Shown here piece by piece: positions 5,331 to 7,193 of a DNA stretch of 7,193 bases (its first letter is position 1; each line of letters opens with the position of its first letter). Under the pieces are notes generated by a model. It saw only the letters and a list, made by a program, of their open reading frames with translations, was not told the DNA's origin and searched no databases. Position numbers and translations under genes: made by a program. This DNA comes from CCY15215 sp034932145 (GTDB taxonomy: Bacteria; Cyanobacteriota; Cyanobacteriia; Cyanobacteriales; Spirulinaceae), in the NCBI RefSeq assembly GCF_034932145.1, contig NZ_JAYGHV010000199.1, positions 1 through 7,193 of the forward strand, written 5' to 3'.

Positions 5331-6467
5331 ATGACAGTACCTTTTGTCGATCTTTCTCTACAACACCAACCCCTAGAAGCCAAGATTCAAGAAGCCCTCA
5401 TGACGGTGGTTCGAGATGGGGACTTTATTTTGGGCAAAGCGGTGACGGAGTTTGAACGTGCTTTTGCGGCGGCTTCAGGGGTTAAATATGGGGTGGGGGT
5501 GAGTTCCGGTACCGAAGCGATCGCCCTGGGTTTGCAAGCGAATGGCATTGGGGTTGGAGATGAAGTTCTCATTCCCACTAACACCTTTATTGCCACGGTC
5601 ATTGGGGCATTGCGAAGCGGTGCTAAACCAGTTCTCGTAGACTGCGATCCCGCAACGGCTTTAATCGATCTCGAAGCCGCAGCCAAAGCCATTACCCCTC
5701 AAACTAAGGGGATTATACCCGTTCATCTCTACGGACAGATGGTTTCTCCCTCTCGCCTGCAAGACTTCGCTAAAACCCACGATCTTCTGATTTTTGAAGA
5801 TGCAGCCCAGGCTCATTTGGCGGAACGGGAGGGGAGAAAAGCGGGTACAATCGGTCAAGCTGCGGCTTATAGTTTTTACCCCAGTAAAAATTTAGGCTCT
5901 TTGGGGAATGGCGGTATCGTCCTCACCGATGAGGAAGCGATCGCCCAGAAAATACGCTGTTATCGCAACTACGGAGCCACACAAAAATATATTCACGAGG
6001 AATTAGGTACAAATAGTCGCCTCGACACCCTACAAGCTGCCATTCTCAATCTCAAACTGCCCCATCTCGAGGGCTGGAATCGCGATCGCAATCGTGCCGC
6101 TTGCAGTTATGATGCGGCTTTAGCGTCTTTAAATCAAGAGGGTATTACTCCTCTCCACAACCAAAGCGGAACCGGGCATATCTATCATCTTTACGTCATT
6201 CGCATTCACTCTTCCTGTCCCCTAAACCGGGATGAAATGCAAAAACAACTCGGCGATCGCGGCATTCAAACCGGCATTCATTACCCCATTCCCTGCCACC
6301 TACAACCCGCTTACAAGTTTCTGGGCTACCAAAAAGGGAATTTTCCTCATGCCGAGAAATTATGCCAAGAAATCCTTTCTTTACCCATGTATCCAGGGCT
6401 AACGGAAGACGATATTGCGATCGTTGTCGCCGCTTTGCAAGATATTTTGACATCCTCCCCGCTCTAA
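5331..6467 (+). CDS. DegT/DnrJ/EryC1/StrS-family PLP-dependent sugar aminotransferase
   Basis: The enzyme transfers an amino group, usually from glutamate, to a nucleotide-linked keto-sugar used in polysaccharide, lipopolysaccharide or glycoside synthesis; the exact sugar cannot be read from the sequence. The 378 residues are the normal family length. Visible features are the start PFVDLSLQH, PLP phosphate-binding SSGTEA (58-63), Asp157 in FEDAAQAH for the pyridine nitrogen, the Schiff-base Lys186 in FYPSKNLGSLGNGG, the NSRLDTLQAA segment (228-237), and GIHYPIPCHLQPAY (315-328). ATG 5331 agrees with family starts, although no Shine-Dalgarno is seen. The 3' end is unusual: the last codons (about Thr374 to Leu378) and the stop are made by the right end of the tnpB element that follows, so a few native C-terminal residues were probably replaced. 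The core fold should not be affected. No sugar-pathway neighbour is in the window. Confidence 0.95.
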   Translation: MTVPFVDLSLQHQPLEAKIQEALMTVVRDGDFILGKAVTEFERAFAAASGVKYGVGVSSGTEAIALGLQANGIGVGDEVLIPTNTFIATVIGALRSGAKPVLVDCDPATALIDLEAAAKAITPQTKGIIPVHLYGQMVSPSRLQDFAKTHDLLIFEDAAQAHLAEREGRKAGTIGQAAAYSFYPSKNLGSLGNGGIVLTDEEAIAQKIRCYRNYGATQKYIHEELGTNSRLDTLQAAILNLKLPHLEGWNRDRNRAACSYDAALASLNQEGITPLHNQSGTGHIYHLYVIRIHSSCPLNRDEMQKQLGDRGIQTGIHYPIPCHLQPAYKFLGYQKGNFPHAEKLCQEILSLPMYPGLTEDDIAIVVAALQDILTSSPL

Positions 6468-6600
6468 AGAGACGGGGATTCCCCAAACAAATTCAATTGA
6501 ATCCATTCAGGGGCGGTTGACGCTTCACTGGATGGTGCTTCCTTGGCGGAAGTCTGACCCGTTCCTCCACGTCCATTTATAGTCTCAGAATGTCCTCCCG
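6450..6600 (-). ncRNA. Expected omega/reRNA at the tnpB 3' end
   Basis: TnpB proteins use an RNA that covers the end of tnpB and the right end of the element, with the guide following at its 3' side. Here the RNA would run leftward. Stem-loops are present: CTTCC/GGAAG on the minus strand near 6535-6550, TGAAT/ATTCA at 6498-6509, and the terminal hairpin 6457-6477. The guide would then be the reverse complement of about 6430-6449, inside the aminotransferase gene. Position follows from family knowledge; limits are approximate. Confidence 0.5.
6457..6477. repeat. Terminal hairpin of the tnpB element holding both stop codons
   Basis: CCCCGCTC pairs with GAG-A-CGGGG with one bulged A and a TAAA loop. 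The tetranucleotide CTAA (6464-6467) contains TAA for the rightward aminotransferase gene and, on the minus strand, TAG for tnpB. The hairpin could end transcripts from both sides. Confidence 0.7.
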
Positions 6601-7193
6601 CGACTTCAATGTTTATTGCGGCATTCTCATCTCTATCATGTGTTTCTCCGCACCAGAGACAAGTCCATTCACGAATCGATAGGTCTAATTTACCTCCTCT
6701 TTGCCTGCATGACGAGCAGGTTTGAGAAGTGGGTTCCCATCGGTCAATAACCTTGAAATTGCGACCGTACTTATCAGCCTTGTTAGACAGCATGGTTCTA
6801 AATTCGCGCCATCCCAAGTCGCTAATTGCACGAGATAGCTTACGGTTTTTCATCATGCCACTCACGTTCAAATCTTCTACAGCAATCGATTGGTTTTCTC
6901 GAATTGCTTTAGTTGATAATTTGTGAAGAAAATCCGTGCGGGTGTCTTTGATTTTGGCGTAGAGTTTAGCAACTTTTTTACGTGCTACTTCACGACGTTT
7001 GCTACCTTTCTGTTTCTTGGAAAGTTTACGCTGCAATTTTCTCAATCGCTTGAGATTTTTCTTTAACGGCTTAGGTGCTTTGACTTTTTTACCATTGCTA
7101 AAGGTCGCAAAAGTGCTGATTCCTAAATCAATACCGCAAGACTTTTCAATCTTGGGTAATGGTTCTGGAATGATTTCTACAACGAAACTCAGA
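6464..7193 (-). CDS. tnpB: TnpB RNA-guided endonuclease, C-terminal part (N-terminus outside window)
   Basis: TnpB is the RNA-guided DNA nuclease of IS200/IS605 and IS607 elements and the relative of Cas12. The frame is open to the window edge, giving 242 visible residues; the ATT-like internal start at 7045 is not a real start. Upstream of it the frame reads CGIDLGISTFATF, the RuvC-I motif with its Asp. Further on come a Lys/Arg-rich helix (LRKLQRKLSKKQK), RuvC-II AVEDLNVSGM with its Glu, a zinc ribbon (TCSSC and WTCLWCG, four Cys), and RuvC-III HDRDENAAINI with its Asp. All three catalytic acids are therefore present and the visible part looks functional. After RuvC-III there is a low-complexity tail of about 50 residues rich in Ser, Gly, Thr and Glu, ending GESPSL, encoded by the element end that also gives rise to the guide RNA. 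The stop TAG overlaps the stop of the converging aminotransferase gene by 3 bases. Confidence 0.95.
   Translation of the reverse strand, partial: LSFVVEIIPEPLPKIEKSCGIDLGISTFATFSNGKKVKAPKPLKKNLKRLRKLQRKLSKKQKGSKRREVARKKVAKLYAKIKDTRTDFLHKLSTKAIRENQSIAVEDLNVSGMMKNRKLSRAISDLGWREFRTMLSNKADKYGRNFKVIDRWEPTSQTCSSCRQRGGKLDLSIREWTCLWCGETHDRDENAAINIEVAGGHSETINGRGGTGQTSAKEAPSSEASTAPEWIQLNLFGESPSL

Larger units (their letters stand above)
6450..7193 (-). mobile_element. TnpB-carrying IS200/IS605- or IS607-like element, right end and 3' part
   Basis: The right end of the element is visible at about 6450 and the left end is beyond the window. The end carries a CCCCG...CGGGG hairpin (6457-6477), like the terminal hairpins of cyanobacterial tnpB elements that I recall with the sequence GACATCCTCCCCGC. 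The part in the window has no HIP1 site. Whether a tnpA is present cannot be seen. The element is inserted at the 3' end of the aminotransferase gene. Confidence 0.75.

Noticed and set aside
7043..7045. A tnpB start at 7045
   Set aside because: The frame continues upstream to the window edge and contains the RuvC-I motif GIDLGIS, so the gene begins outside the window.
1..7193. tRNA or rRNA genes
   Set aside because: No cloverleaf with a T-loop TTCGA context and acceptor pairing, and no rRNA-like stretch, was found.

Overview
The window looks like a chromosomal segment of a cyanobacterium, probably a filamentous one, with moderate GC. The best evidence is the palindrome GCGATCGC (HIP1), which I count 14 times. 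The gene set also fits: phosphoketolase, a type I methionine aminopeptidase with an N-terminal extension, and the ergothioneine methyltransferase EgtD. Shine-Dalgarno sequences are weak or absent at most host genes.

Layout from left to right: the 3' part of a phosphoketolase gene (xfp, +, cut by the window edge); a compact IscB-type element of about 1.1 kb (about 1093-2177) made of a candidate omega/HEARO RNA, an iscB gene with a large internal deletion, and a right end with two hairpins; the methionine aminopeptidase gene (map, +), whose start codon directly abuts the element; then a leftward block with a secreted thermonuclease-like protein, egtD and a small unknown membrane protein; a rightward PLP-dependent sugar aminotransferase gene of the DegT/DnrJ/EryC1/StrS family; and finally, on the minus strand, the 3' part of a tnpB gene whose element end is fused to the 3' end of the aminotransferase gene.

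The most interesting region is 1035-2181. The iscB gene keeps its start, the RRXRR/PLMP region, RuvC-I, bridge helix and RuvC-II, then stops at the first HNH cysteine motif. After that stop the same reading frame continues directly with the last 49 residues of a normal IscB, so HNH, RuvC-III and most of the C-terminal domain were removed by one clean deletion. RNA, left end and right end look intact, making this a plausible non-autonomous, RNA-bearing derivative. It sits exactly 5' of ATGA, the tetranucleotide reported next to HEARO elements, and here that ATGA is the start of map. The original map leader and a good extended -10 promoter now lie upstream of the RNA, so a host promoter probably transcribes the omega RNA with a guide made of the old map leader.

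The second element (tnpB) gives an independent case of an RNA-guided nuclease family gene touching a host gene: the stop codons of tnpB and the aminotransferase overlap in the CTAA of the terminal hairpin. Neither element shows a TnpA transposase in this window. Neither contains a HIP1 site, in contrast to the host DNA around them.
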